A DNA stretch of 64,000 bases from positions 14,179,455 through 14,243,454 of the forward strand of contig CM029617.1 in the NCBI GenBank assembly GCA_017311315.1, in the 5' to 3' direction. The notes beneath the pieces were generated by a model, which ran no database searches, had not been told where the DNA came from, and saw only the letters and a program-made list of their open reading frames with translations. Source of the stretch: Dendrocalamus latiflorus (taxonomy: Eukaryota; Streptophyta; Magnoliopsida; Poales; Poaceae). A program made the translations under genes and the position numbers. Shown piece after piece: positions 10,681-21,840 of the stretch. Within the stretch, counting starts at the first letter, position 1. Each line of letters starts with the position of its first letter.

Positions 10681-13406
10681 ATGTCGATGGACAAGTACTC
10701 GACCAAGCCTCCCGTCTTTGATAGCATCGATTACCCCTTCTGGAAGAGCCGAATGTATGCCATCTGGCGTAAGGTCAAGGTCCGATTTGTTGTTCCTGCC
10801 AATGAGAACATCAACACCGGGAATATGGCTGATGTTGAGGAAAATGCTAAGGCAAGGAACATCATAATCCAGGGCTTGAGTCGTAGCGAGCTTGACCGCA
10901 TATCTCATCTTTCATCCGCCTTCGATATTTGGGAGACCCTCGATGCTTACCATGAGGGCACCACCCAAATAAAGACGGTGCGACAGGACCAGTTCAAGCG
11001 AGATTACAACAAGTTTGAAATGCTCGCTGGCGAGTCCCTCGATGAGTGTTTTGCGCGTTTTCACAAGATTCTGAGCAACCTCCGAGCGGTCGGTCTCACA
11101 TACCCCGACTCGGATAACGCTAGACAGATGCTCGCTGCACTCGACCTCCGTGTTTGGGAGATGAAGGTGACTACCATCAAGGACACCACGGACCTCTCAA
11201 CTTTGACTCTTGATGTGCTATACTCGCGCCTCAAGACTCACGAGATTGACATTGTCTCTCGCAAGTCGAAGTCACAGTCGATGGCCCTAGTCACCGATCT
11301 CAGTTCAGCTTCTGGTCTTTCTTCTGATTCGCTGTGTGGATTCTCCCTTACTGTGGATTCTCCCTTACTGCTCTCTGTGACATAACTGATGATCAGTTAG
11401 ATCAGCTTGCGGATGAGCAGTTAGCCCTACTAGCTCGGAGATTCTCCTATGCTTACAAGAGGAGGAGAGACGGAAAGAGAGGAGGACCCGTGATTTGCTT
11501 CGAGTGTGGTGGCCCCAACCACATTCGAGCGAACTGCCCCAAGCTGGGGAAGGGTAAAGGTGACTACGGAGGTTCGGGCAAGAATGACTACATCGACAAG
11601 AACCGCAACAAGAAGCCCTCCGCTCACGTCCAAGGCAAGAAGAAGTTACACGACCTTGGCAAAGCCAAGAAGCTCTTCCACCGCGTCCTCACCGCCTTCG
11701 ACGACCTCGATCTCAGCGAGGTGGAGGGGTGGAGCGACGACGATGGAACAGACGAGCAAGAACCCAAGGGCGGTGACGACTTCTCCGGCATGTGCTTCAT
11801 GGCCCTTGAGGGTGAACTGAGCGACAACGAGCTGTACTCTGACTCCGACGAGGTATCCCCCACCTACGACCAGCTTAATGATGTTTTTCTTAAGCTAGGT
11901 AGATTCCATGCTAGATCTAGAGCTAGGTGTAGCGAGTTGGAGAAGGAAGTAGATAGACTATCATGGGAGCTTACTTCTCTTACATCTGCTCCCTCCCGTG
12001 ATGATTGTGATACATGCTGTGCTATGATGGGTGACCTGGAGAAATTAAGGACCTCGCATGATAGTCTGTCCTCCGAGCTTGATATTGTTAAGGTGGAGAA
12101 TCTTAGTCTCTTAGCTGGACTAGAGATGAGTAGGGTTGCTTCTATTTCATCTACTACTGTTGAGACTATTGCTTGCACCTCATGTGAGGATAAGGATAAT
12201 GCTGTTAGAGGTCTTTACACCATGCTTTTAGATCTGCCCGAGACTTGTGAAAATTGCAATAATCTGAAGATGAACCTAAAACGGGCAGATCACAAAATTG
12301 CTGAGTTGCGTGCTTCTCTACTTGAGCCTATTGTGTCTTGCACCAATTGCCCAAAGTTAACCCTTGAACTTGAATCTATTTCTAAGCAATTCCAAGAAAT
12401 GGTTAATCATAACAACAATTTGGCTCAGTATGCGACTAAGGACCCTGTTAGCTCACCATGCATGAGTTGTGAAAAACTAAAACTTGAACTCGTTGCTTTG
12501 GATGAAAAGTGTGTGAAGCTAACTAAGGATCAACTAGTGAAGGCATCAACTGATTGTGATGTGATTGCTGAGGTGGGGAAGGAGCCCAAGGGTAAGGTGG
12601 AGACGCGTAGCGATGTGAACCAACTGGCTAGTAGTAGGACTGTCCCCTCAGAGTCGGCTGTGCGTGCACAAGCCATTCTTTCTTCTACTGTTGGTTCTTC
12701 TTCTGCTCCCTTACCTTCTGCTGTCTCTTCTTCCCCCTACTCTTCTTGCACCTCTCTCTTTCGGGACTGCCAGTATCTTATGAACACTTTCGAGAGATTT
12801 GTAGGAGGCAAGAAGAAGCTTAATCTTATTCTAGACCAATCCAAGATTTGCAGATTTAATCAGGGTCTAGGATATGATTTCTATGAGGATATGAGGAAGC
12901 ATTCACCTGCCGTGCTCAGACCCATAGCACAAGGTGTGATCGAGACTGAGCCCAGGACCGAGAAAGTCCAATTTAAGTCAGCGGGCTTTGTCCAAGGAAT
13001 TTCTGACAGCAAGGTGATTTCACCTGCAGCTTCGGCCTCTCAGAAGGCGAAGCCTCGTCATGCTACTTCTACCTCTCAGAAGGTGAAGTATCATTGCACC
13101 TTCTGTCAGAAGGATGGACATCTGATCGATCGATGTTTTGGGCGCGCCAATATCGCGCGAAGAGACCGTGTTGAGTCTCTTAAACGTATTCAGGGTCAAC
13201 CCCAGACCTTGAGTGCACCTAAGACCAACACGAGGTCTAGGTTTGTTTTAGCTGATGGGTTTGGGCAGCATCGAGGACTTGGTTTTTTTGAGTTTTCTGG
13301 TTTTCGTCCTCATGCCGTTCTGAGGGGAGATCTCGTTTTCCCCGTCAAGATGACTACCCGCGGCGTGTTCAGCGTGTTGCCGGTGCTCCGACTCGCTCGC
13401 CCGTAG
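10681..13406 (+). pseudogene. B1 gag, long Sirevirus type, frameshifted
   Basis: The ATG at 10681 opens a copia gag domain (FWKSRM, then the LDECFARFHKILSNLRAVG and LKTHEID segments). The frame is lost at 11336-11369, where a 17-bp unit (GTGGATTCTCCCTTACT) is duplicated in tandem, and homology continues in another frame to 13406. That second part holds zinc knuckle 1 (CFECGGPNHIRANC, about 11496-11537), an acidic linker, a long predicted coiled-coil stretch punctuated by CxxC pairs, a Ser-rich linker and knuckle 2 (CTFCQKDGHLIDRC, near 13096-13137). Compared with B2, eight residues after FWKSRM are deleted in frame. A further frame change near 13310 cuts off the normal C-terminus. Extended Sirevirus gag is known to contact dynein light chain 8 proteins; no motif for that was checked here. 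Confidence 0.9.
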
Positions 13407-16400
13407 CAGTCGGACCCAGCAACAGCTTCAGGTCTACACAGAGACCGTTTGCTTCTTTGAGTGACAGAGAGCATAGGGTAGATAGAGGTCAGTTGTGTTT
13501 GACTACTTCATCTGCTCGACGTGTTACTCATTATTGGCTGCCAAAATCACTCTTGATTTACCCCAGTACCGAGACTTTACTCTCTGTTTGACTCAGGTTC
13601 GCTGGGCAGGGAAGGGAAAGGTTTGGCTCGTAGACTCCGGGTGTTCACGACACATGACCGGAGACTCCCGTTGGTTTTCTTCCCTTGCCCGTGCTCCAGG
13701 TGATGAGACGATCACCTTCGGAGATGCTTCATCTGGGCGCGTCATCGCCAAAGGTACAGTGCGTGTTAATGATTCCTTCATTTTGAAAGATGTTGCCTTG
13801 GTTAGTAAGCTGCGATATAATTTGCTTTCAGTCTCTTAGCTTACCGATGACGGTTATGAGGTGAGCTTTAAGAAAAACGCTTGCAAAATTCTTGATTCTT
13901 CGGGTAGTCTGGTTTGCGGGATTTCTCGTTATGGGAGGGTCTTTCGTGCTAATTTTTCTGAGTCTTCTGGTGATCCTCTCCGGTGTTTGGTTGCTTCTGA
14001 GTCCCGTGACCTTACTTTCTGGCATAGGAGACTTGGTCATATTGGATTTGACCATGTGACCCGAGTTAGCGGCCATGATCTCATTCGTAGTCTGCCGAAA
14101 CTTAAGATGGTCAAAGGTATTGTTTGCGCTCCTTGCCGGCACGGCAAGATGGTTGCCGCTTCTCACCCTCCGGTCACAGTTACCATGACCGATGCACCAG
14201 GACAACTGCTCCATATGGACACAGTTGGACCAGCTTGAGTGCAGTCAGCAGGAGGGAAGTGGTATGTCCTTGTCGTGGTCGATGACTTCTCGAGGTACTC
14301 TTGGGTGTTTTTCCTATCCTCGAAGGATGAGACGTTTACACATTTCTGAGGTCTTTTCAGTAGGCTTTCTGTTGAGCTTCCGGGTGCCTTACGAGCGATC
14401 CGCAGTGACAATGGCACGGAGTTCAAGAATTCCTACTTCGAGAGATTCTGTGATGAGACAGGTGTAGAGCACCAATTTTCTTCTCCGCACGTCCCACAAC
14501 ATAATGGCGTCATGGAGAGGAAGAACCGTACCTTGGTCGAGATGGTCAGGACGATGCTCAATGAGTACTCTACACTGCGGAAGTTTTGGACTGAGGCTAT
14601 AGCTTCCGTGTGCCATGTTTCAATTTGAGTTTTTCTTCGGGCACACTTGCACCGCACTTCTTATGAGTTGATATATGGGCGAAAGCCCAGTGTATCTCAT
14701 TTTCGTGTGTTTGGTTGCAAGTGTTTTATTCTAAAGTCTGGGAACCTAGACAAGTTCAAATCACGTTCTTGTGATGGGATCTTTCTAGGTTACTCAACTT
14801 CTTCGCGGGCTTATCGGGTTTGGAACTGCGAGTCTAGCAAAATGGTAGAGACCTGTGAGGTGACCTTCGACGAGGCCAGTCCGGGGACTAGGCCCGATGT
14901 CTCAGGTTCTTTAGAGCAGTCTGAGTCCATCTTTGTGGATGATGAGGATGATGGAGATGAGGGTTGTCTACCCGATCCAGTCCCTCATCCACCCCTTGAG
15001 GTGCCTTCTTCCACCGCACCTCGAGGAGATCAGCCTATGCCTTCTGCTTCTTATGGAGCTAGTGGCTCTGTTCCTACCTCTTCAGTTCACGAGGTAGAGT
15101 CACTTCTTCTTCTCATCTTGGACCTCCTCGACATATTCAAAAAGACCATCCTTCTGAGCAGATTATTGGAGACCTTTTTGAGCGAGTCACTCGTTCAAAA
15201 TCTGGCATGTCTAATTTCTGTCTCCATTCTGCCTTTGTTGCCTCCTTTGAGCCCAAGGACATTTGTCATGCTCTCTCTGACGAGTCTTGGGTCAATGCCA
15301 TGCATGAGGAGTTAGAGAACTTCGAGAGAAATAAGGTCTGGTCGCTTGTTGAGCCCCCACAAGGTCACAATGTCATTGGGACTAAGCGGGTGTTCAAGAA
15401 CAAGCAGAGTGAGGATGGTGTGGTTATTCGAAAAAGGCTAGACTGGTAGCTCAGGGGTTCTCCCAGGTTGAGGGTCTAGATTTCGAGGAGGCCTTTGCCC
15501 CTGTAGCTAGACTTGAGGCCATTAGAATCCTGCTTGCCTTCACAGTTTCTAATGGTTTCAAGATTTACCAGATGGATATCAAGAGTGCCTTCCTCAATGG
15601 CTTTATTGAGGAAGAAGTCTATGTGAGACAGCCTCTAGGTTTTGAAAACCCCAAATACCCAAACCATGTCTTCAAGCTTTCCAAAGCTTTGTGTGGACTT
15701 AAGCAGGCCCCTAGAGCTTGGTATGAGAGGCTTAAGTCCTACTTGTTGAGTCATGGGTTTGAAATGGGTAAAGTAGACAAGACCTTGTTCATCCGCCGGC
15801 ATGACACTGATCTTCTGCTCGTCCAGATTTATGTGGATGACATCATCTTTGGCGGCTCCTCGCATGCTCTCGTTTCCCAGTTTTTCGATGTCATGAGCTC
15901 GGAGTTTGAGATGAGCATGATGGGCGAGTTGAGTTTCTTCCTTGGCTTCCAAATTAAGCAGACTCGGGAGGGTACCTTCTTGCATCAAGGCAAGTACACT
16001 CGATACCTCCTGAGATGCTTTGATATGAGTGATGGTAAGCCAGTGTCCACTCCTATGGCTACATCAGCTTCACTCGACCCAGATGAGGATGGCGAGCCAG
16101 TTGATCAGAAGGAGTATCGCAGCATGATTGGCTCCCTCTTGTACCTCACTGCCTCGAGACCGGACATACACTTCGCTGTGTGTCTTTGTGCTCGGTTTCA
16201 GGCTTCTCCTCGCGTATCGCATCGCCAGGCGGTGAAGTGCATTCTTCGATACCTTCGAGCTACCATTGACTATGGTATCTGGTACTCTTCCTCTTCTTGT
16301 CTTTCCTTGAGAGCCTACTCGGACGCAGACTTTGCTGGCTGTAGAATAGATAGGAAGAGCACTTCTGGCACCTGCCAATTCATTGGCACTTCTCTCGTTT

Positions 16401-16783
16401 CCTGGTCTTCTAGGAAGCAGTCCGGTGTTGCACAGTCCACCGCAGAGGCCGAGTACGTTGCTGCAGCCAGTTGCTGTAGCCAGGTGCTCTGAATGGTCTC
16501 GACCCTGTGGGACTTTGGGTTAGTTTTCGACAGTGTTCCACTCTTTTGTGATAACACTTCTGCGATTAACATTGCTAAGAACCCAGTGCAGCACTCTCGG
16601 ACCAAGCATATCGATATTCGCTATCACTTTCTTAGAGACCATGTAGAGAAGGGTGACATCGTGCTCTAGTTTGTGGAGAGTGACCACCAGTTGGCTGATA
16701 TCTTTACCAAGCCATTTGATAGCTCTAGGTTTTCAGCCCTGCGGGGAGAGCTTGGGGTGGTTTGTCCTTATGGACTGATGTGA
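13407..16783 (+). pseudogene. B1 pol: protease, integrase, reverse transcriptase, RNase H, with many lesions
   Basis: Domains in order are a protease with LVDSGCSRHMTG near 13622-13660, a GAG-pre-integrase HHCC finger (FWHRRLGHIGFDHV ... CAPC) near 14020-14140, the integrase core (VVVDDFSRYSWVFF, SDNGTEF, PQHNGVMERKNRT) near 14270-14540, RT with MDIKSAFLNG at 15572 and YVDDIIFG near 15831-15854, and RNase H (DADFAG, AEAEYVA, HIDIRYHF). In-frame stops sit at 13837, 14236, 14347, 14626, 16490 and 16667. Frame changes occur near 15105 and near 15434, the latter a one-base loss relative to B2. The stop at 16781-16783 is followed at once by a GGGGGAG tract. Most single-base stops are C-to-T or G-to-A relative to B2. 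The first 190 or so bases are the gag-pol junction, with little recognisable homology. Confidence 0.9.
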
Positions 16784-18455
16784 GGGGGAGTTTTGTGCTT
16801 TACTGCTTTATAATATTAATTATGCTCTTACTCCTTTCTGTTGCATTGCATATGGGTGCATTGGGTTTAGTCCTTCTAGCATAGGCTAGAGTGGTTCTCT
16901 TGTCTAGCTGCTTAGACTTCTTGCTCTTATCTTATGATTCTAGGATGCTGCTTATTAGCTGGTTCTTTTCTTACTAGGTTGAGCTTACTCACTGCTTGTA
17001 GGTTCTAGTGAGGGTTGGGCCACTCTCGGGTAGACATGGTACGTGTTTGCTCCTTAGTCTGTTAGATGATCAGTTGATAGTCCTAGAGTCATATGGGGTA
17101 GATGAGAGTCAGTCTGAGCCATAGTATCCTCTATATCTTATCTATGCTTTAAGGACTACCCTTTTGGATTTTCTTTGCCAGCTTCTCTTGATTATTGCTT
17201 TGGTTCAGGGGGAGTTCATTTGGGAGCTTCTGGAGCTTAATATTGACATAACTCAACTTGAACTAAAAGTTGCATCTCATGTTGTGGGGGAGCTGGATTT
17301 TCTTGCATTTTCAGCATTCTGCATTGTACTATAACTATGCTGAGCCTTGATTATTATCCTGTTATGACATGTTTACAATGCTTTACACCGTGCCATGACT
17401 TGTACTTATTTGCTAGATTTATCATGACTTCATATGTGCAGACTAGCTTTTGCCATGATAAGTTAATTAAACTTGCTCAAATTGAACTAAAACTTGTCAT
17501 GTTACCACTCAAGACTAGTCTTTCTTGAGTTATCCTTTTATGATTCATGCCATGTCAAATAGGCTAAGTTGAATGTTGAATCTCTATTGAGCTTTAGATT
17601 GAGCTATTTTAGTCTCTTGATGCAGCATGAGTTAGTACAACATGTTAAAAAGCAAAAACATCTCTTTTGTGCGAAAAAACTGATCTCACCAATTTTGCAC
17701 TAGGCATGAACTCAGGGGGAGTTTTGGATGACCTAGACTATCTTCTTAAGCTTCTTGCTTGGAGTAGTCGCATAAGGCTTGAGATCTAGCACATAACTAA
17801 ACAAAAATCTTGGTTGAAAATAATCATGAGTTTCTCAAATTAAAATATGTCAATTGTGCTCAATTTGCTTAATTACAAAAGAACCAAGTACTAACACAAA
17901 TGTCTCATTTCTGAACTTATAGCACTCTAAATTGATTCAATATTAGCTTCTTGGTTCCGTTTAGCTTATGAACATGGTTTGCATCATCCTTGGATACCTC
18001 TAGCTAGACTATGATCATGGATGACTTGACATGCTAAGAATTTGCACTAAAATTTTAGATTGTGACTTAATTGGTTTAGCTGGCTTATACATGTCTTGTC
18101 ATGATCTAGATAGCATATTTATGTGTTATGGCTTGGTGTAATACTTGATAGTCATCTTGGATAATTCTCATGGCTCTACATGCTTAGAATAAATCAACAT
18201 CAGCCATTTCATCCAATACCATGTCATATTCTCTCCTTTGCATCGTTGATGTGTTTATTGCCAAAAGGGGGAGAATAGAGAAGAAAAAGCCATTTGGGAA
18301 CATTTTAGAGCTTTGGAGAACAATTTGCAGTTGTTGCTCTACTGTTTTCTTTCTGTCGACATGGTCATTAGCTTCATTTCCTTCCTTTCGACCATGTTTG
18401 ACTTCTTTCTCAAACTCAACTTCACGCTTTTTTTGGGTTTGTCAATATACTCATC
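16784..18455 (+). other. 3' non-coding region of B1 with repeated polypurine tracts
   Basis: There is no credible frame between the pol stop and the 3' LTR. GGGGGAG tracts occur at 16784, near 17206, near 17714 and near 18264, each in a similar AGGGGGAG(T/A) context. The rest is AT-rich with many CATG and TAGCT words. B2 has the same layout, so the region is conserved within the family. No env-like frame survives here. Confidence 0.8.
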
Positions 18456-18466
18456 AAGGGGGAGAT
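18456..18466 (+). promoter_or_regulatory. LTR-proximal polypurine tract of B1
   Basis: AAGGGGGAGAT abuts the 3' LTR start TGAGAGACC. It is the expected primer for plus-strand DNA synthesis. Confidence 0.9.
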
Positions 18467-20429
18467 TGAGAGACCATGTGGAGGTCATCCCGTGTGTATG
18501 ATGAGTAATTGACATCGGTTTAGGAGAGTTGAGTTTGGCTTGTGTGGTTCGAACCTTGACGTTGCGGGGTGCAATCGGGCTCGGTCGGACTTGGTCAAAC
18601 CTGGTCAAAGGGCTTAGGATGCATATTTTGATGATTCGACAGGTTTGGACTTTATTATGCGTAAGTATGACTTACTGATGCTATTTGTGCTTTCATGTAT
18701 CGAGCGGTGCTATTTGATGTGTTTCTTGTCTGTGATGGCTGCAGGACGTCGAGGCGGAATCGTGGTGAGACACGAGGTGACCGGACTAGACACAGGCGAT
18801 GTCGAGGTCAGAACGGTCGGATGTGTCGAAGACGGCGGAGATTCGATGTGGTTGCGAGTCGTGGACGACAAGAGACGCGGAAGCTTCCCAGAAGGTGCAG
18901 GAGGGGCGAATTGGTAATTTCGCGAGGCTGCACAAGCGGGAGCGGGTTCCGTTGGATCTGGCGGGCGTAACGGGTTGGAGACCCGTTAGCCAAGGGCTAT
19001 AAATAGGAGGGAGTGGCTGCATGCCCCCTCATGGCTTTGGGAGAGAATTAGGGTTTGCTAGAGTCAAAAGAGGCTTTGTGAGTTTGTTTTGGCTTTAGGC
19101 TTTAGTTGGTGAGAGTGGGTGTGGAACACAGGCTGTGTCTCCTTCGATGTCCCCTATGTGAGAGCTCTGTGTGTGTGTTCATCTCCTCTCCAAAGCATGT
19201 AGTGTGAGAGTGTTCTTGTGTTTGGGAGAGGATGGTTTGAGGAGCTTGTAATCCTTCTTGTTCTAATGTCCATGCGTATCAGGACTCCTCTGTAATCCTC
19301 TTTTGATTTGGAATGCAAATCTGAAGTTTTTCTCCCGTGCACTCTTTTCTCTTCGATGCTCTCTGTGATTGATTTGTGAGTTTTTCGTTTTTGCGTTGAT
19401 TCTTGCTGAGGAGTGCCAAAATGGGTTGCTCAGTGATGGGGTTAAGATTCTAGACCATTTGGTCAGCTAAAATCCTAGAGCCAAGTGTTTGATTTCAGTT
19501 TTTGCTCTTGGGCCTCCTTTGTTCTTGTTTTGCCTTTCTAGGGTTTGAGGTGCTTTCTTGTTTCCCTCTTTGAGATGGCTTGAAATTTGGTACCTAGAGT
19601 CTAGAGGCTATCTATTAGCTATTCCCAAAGTTTCATGGCCAAGGGATCAAAGAAGAGATGGCAATTTGAAGTTTTCAGTTGTGGTTCTCTATAGTGCTTA
19701 GTTTCTAGGGTTTCGATGTTTTTTGTGTTTCCCTTCATGAGATGGCATGAAACCTGGTATCTAGAGGCCTGAGGCTATTAAGTAGCTATCCTCAAAGTTT
19801 CATGTCCAAAGGATCAACGATGGAGGAGTAATTTGATTTTTGGTGGAGTCTCTGTAAGTTTTCGGATTTTGGGTCAAATCCCAATTTCTTGGTCTTTTGT
19901 TGGATTTCTTTGGTCTCCTAGTTTCCTAAGGATATTGTGGTCATATCCTTGCTGTTCTTGATCAAAAAGATCTAAGGGTATCCCAGAATTTCTCCACTAA
20001 TTGAAGTCTCAAAAGTCTGGTTCTTGTTTTGTCTGAAATTCAGCCTCTGCAGTCTGAAACCCGAGGGGCGGTCTGACCGGACCCTTGAAGGCGGTCAGAC
20101 CGGCAAGGCGCAGGCGGTCAGACCGGCTTGAGCTGGGCGGTCAGACCCGCCCAGCCCGAGCGGTCAGACCGCCCGCCCTGTTGAGTTCAGCCCGGCCTTT
20201 CTTGCTTTTGTGCTGAATATGTTATTTCTCTTGGGCAGTTAGGGTTAGGATTTCTTCTCTGTTTTTAAGGTTCAGTGAGTTTAAATGCATCTCTTTCATA
20301 GCTTTTTAGCTATTGGAGGAGAGTGTCGAGTGAGTACTCTTTGAGGGGTAAAGTTTTAAAAGTCGACATTCGCCCCCCCTCGACCAAGGTACTCTTTGAG
20401 GAGTACTCTGTCGCCATTTTGGTCCAACA
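18467..20429 (+). repeat. 3' LTR of B1 (1,963 bp)
   Basis: It matches the 5' LTR along its length with scattered substitutions. It is longer by a net 20 bp, mainly through an insert of about 29 bp near 20380-20408. That insert combines a copy of the flanking target sequence (CTCGACCAAGGTAC) with LTR sequence (TACTCTTTGAGG). The TATA box is at 18997-19007. The palindromic cluster at 20068-20172 is better preserved than in the 5' LTR. Confidence 0.94.
20068..20172 (+). repeat. Palindromic CpG-rich repeats in the B1 3' LTR
   Basis: This is the counterpart of 10291-10395, with five GCGGTCAGACCGGC-like units. Nearly every CpG that has decayed in the 5' LTR copy is intact here. Confidence 0.85.
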
Positions 20430-20434
20430 CCATC
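20430..20434 (+). repeat. Target-site duplication of B1, right copy (CCATC)
   Basis: CCATC immediately follows the 3' LTR end GGTCCAACA, and B2 integrase sequence resumes after it on the minus strand. It is identical to 8677-8681. Confidence 0.93.
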
Positions 20435-21840
20435 TCGACCAAGGTACGGTTCTTCCACTCCACGATGCCATTCTGCTGTGGGACGTGAGGAGAAGAGAAC
20501 TGGTGCTCTACACGTGTCTCATCGCAAAACCTCTCAAAGTACAAATTCTTGAACTCTGTGCCATTGTCACTGGGATCGCTCGTAAGGCACCCGGGAGCTC
20601 AGCAGAAAGCCTACTGAAAAGATCTCGAAAATGTGTAAACGTCTCAAGCCTACTGAAAAGATCTCGAAAATGTGTAAACGTCTCATCCTTCGAGGCTAAG
20701 AAAAACACCCAAGAGAACCTCGAGAAGTCATCGACCACGACAAAAATATACCACCTCCCTCCTGCTGACTGCACTCGAGTTGGTCCAACTGTGTCCATGT
20801 GGAGCAGCTGTCCTGGTGCATCGGTCATAGTCACTGTGACTGGAGGGTGAGAAGCGGCAACCATCTTGCCGTGCCGGCAAGGAGCGCAAACAATATCTTT
20901 GACCGTCTTGTGTTTCGGCAGACTACGAGTGAGATCATGGCCGCTAACTCGGGTCACATGGTCAAATCCAATATGACCAAGTCTCCTATGCCAGAAAGTA
21001 AGGTCACGGGACTCAGAAGCAACCAAACACCGGAGAGGATCACCAGAAGACTCAGAAAAATTAGCACGAAAGACCCTCCCATAACAAGAAATCCCGCAAA
21101 CCAGACTACCCGAAGAATCAGGAATTTTGCAAGCGTTTTTCTTAAAGCTCACCTCATAACCGTCATCGGTAAGCTGAGAGACTGAAAGCAAATTATATCG
21201 CAGCTTACTAACCAAGGCAACATCTTTCAAAATAAAACACTCATTAAGCACACTGTACCTTTGGCGATGACGCGCCCAGACGAAGCGTCTCCGAAGGTGA
21301 TCGTCTAATCACCTGGAGCGCAGGCTAGGGAAGAGAACCAACGTGAGTCTCCGGTTATATGACGAAAACAACCGGAGTCTACGAGCCAAACCTCTCCCTT
21401 CCCAGCCCGGCGAACTTGAGTCAAACAGAGAGTAAGGACTCAGTACTAGGATAAATCAAGAGTCATTTTGGCACCCAATACTGAGTAACACGTCGAGCAG
21501 CAGAAGTAGTCAAACACGACTGACCTCTAACTACCTTACGCTCTCTGTCGCTCAAAGAAGCAGAAGGTCTGTGAGCAGACCTGAAGCTGTTGCTGGATCC
21601 GACTGCTATGGGCGAGCGAGTCAAAGCACCGGCAACACGCTGATCTCGCCGCGGGTAGCCATCTCGACGGGGGAAACGAGATCTACCCTCAGAACGATGG
21701 AAGTCACAACCAAAGGGAGCATGAGGACGAAAACCAGAAAACTCAGAAAAACCAAGTCCTCGATGCTGCCCAAACCCATTAGAAACACCTGAAGCAGACC
21801 TAGACCTCGTGTTGGTCTTAGGTGCACTCAAGGTCTAGGG
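20435..21840 (-). pseudogene. B2 pol, front half: protease, pre-integrase, integrase core (broken)
   Basis: Reading the minus strand, the protease region near 21300-21420 keeps DSGCFRHITG but has a TAG where B1 has GAG (near 21306). The pre-integrase finger (FWHRRLGHIGFDHV ... CAPCRHGK) lies near 20870-21000. The integrase core has VVVDDFSRFSWVFF near 20720. A 39-bp unit at 20610-20648 is tandemly repeated at 20649-20687 and duplicates 13 residues in frame. A frame change follows near 20575, and the core resumes as YFERFCDET ... PQQNGIVEWKNRT near 20435-20540. B1 interrupts directly after that. Confidence 0.86.

Larger units (their letters stand above)
8682..20429 (+). mobile_element. Element B1: full-length Sirevirus-type Ty1/copia retrotransposon nested in B2
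   Basis: All structural parts are present in order: 5' LTR 8682-10624, primer binding site, gag, pol, a 3' non-coding region with repeated polypurine tracts, and 3' LTR 18467-20429. Both LTRs start TGAGAGACC and end GGTCCAACA, and a CCATC duplication flanks them. Sirevirus features are the very long gag with two zinc knuckles, LTRs near 1.9 kb, CpG-rich LTR palindromes and multiple polypurine tracts. The LTRs differ at scattered positions and pol has several stops, so the copy is old and inactive. It entered the integrase region of B2 in the opposite orientation. Confidence 0.94.
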
